Source: Methanobacteriaceae archaeon UBA349 | GTDB taxonomy: Archaea > Methanobacteriota > Methanobacteria > Methanobacteriales > Methanobacteriaceae | NCBI GenBank assembly: GCA_002509745.1 | Contig: DAWK01000052.1 | Location: 1-6,861, forward strand | Direction of reading: 5' to 3' | Length of the DNA: 6,861 bases | Part shown: piece after piece, positions 6,749-6,861 of the stretch | Position numbering within the stretch: the first letter of the stretch is position 1 | Layout: each line of letters begins with the position of its first letter | Notes under the pieces: model-generated | Seen by the model: only the letters and a program-made list of their open reading frames with translations | What the model was told of the DNA's origin: nothing | Database searches by the model: none | Made by a program: the position numbers and the translations under genes

Positions 6749-6861
6749 ATGATTATTCTAAGAGATTACTTTGAACAAATACTAAAAAATTATCTTTCTG
6801 CAAAAAACCAAAACTTCGTAGATCATCCTTTGGCCAAATTATTACGAAATGATCTTCCAGA
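6749..6861 (+). CDS. Start of a probable MrcB/McrB-type AAA GTPase (first 37 residues, cut by window edge)
   Basis: The frame is open from a TAA at 6722-6724 to the end of the window, with ATG at 6749. The predicted N-terminus, including LRDYFEQILKNYLSAK and DHPLAKLLRNDLP, resembles the opening helices of the MrcB N-terminal domain (formerly DUF3578), in which a helix ending in a Y-x-x-A-K pattern is followed by HPLA and a conserved R-N/K-D/E-L-P. That domain precedes the GTP-dependent translocase of McrBC-like restriction systems that cut methylated DNA. Only about 37 codons are visible and no nucleotide-binding motif is reached, so the call rests on a short match from memory. AGGGGG lies only one or two bases before the ATG, an unusually short spacing, so the true start could be a later rare codon such as ATT at 6752 or 6755. 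Confidence 0.5.
   Translation, partial: MIILRDYFEQILKNYLSAKNQNFVDHPLAKLLRNDLP

Noticed and set aside
1..6861. CRISPR array, tRNA, rRNA or complete insertion sequence
   Set aside because: No regularly spaced direct repeats, cloverleaf-like segments, transposase motifs or paired terminal repeats were seen on either strand.

Overview
The window is a strongly AT-rich (by eye, not counted) stretch of accessory DNA. It is packed with genes that look like host-defence or restriction-modification components. The ribosome-binding sites (GGGTGAT, AGAGGT, AAAGGCGAT, AAGGGA) and the protein families suggest a euryarchaeal methanogen of the Methanobacterium/Methanobrevibacter kind. That assignment is inference, and no ribosomal or other marker gene is present.

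Layout from right to left, following transcription. At 6749 a plus-strand gene begins and runs off the right edge; its first 37 residues resemble the N-terminal domain of MrcB/McrB-type AAA GTPases. Diverging from it on the minus strand is a 173-residue protein of unknown function (6667-6146). It is followed by 373 bases without an intact convincing gene (5773-6145), containing a short ORF in frame with a second piece that carries an internal stop (probably a decayed gene), then an AT-rich likely promoter region. From 5766 to the left edge lie four tightly packed minus-strand genes: an iron-sulfur HhH-GPD DNA glycosylase related to Tag/EndoIII, a two-domain endonuclease (PUA/EVE-like N-terminus plus Mrr-type nuclease), a large PLD-SNF2 helicase, and the first 254 residues of an Eco57I/type IIG-like restriction-modification methylase, cut by the window edge.

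The four genes are separated by 11, 31 (or 19, depending on the helicase start) and 1 bases, and two ribosome-binding sites lie inside the end of the preceding gene. They are therefore almost certainly one operon. A plausible joint role is DNA restriction: a modification methylase marks host DNA, the helicase/PLD protein and the Mrr nuclease act on unmarked or wrongly marked DNA, and the glycosylase either repairs modification-linked base damage or acts as a base-removing effector. The combination lacks the DUF1998 components of DISARM and the PglZ/BrxC components of BREX within the visible part, so it may be a little-described restriction module. The truncated fourth gene and anything beyond the left edge remain unseen.
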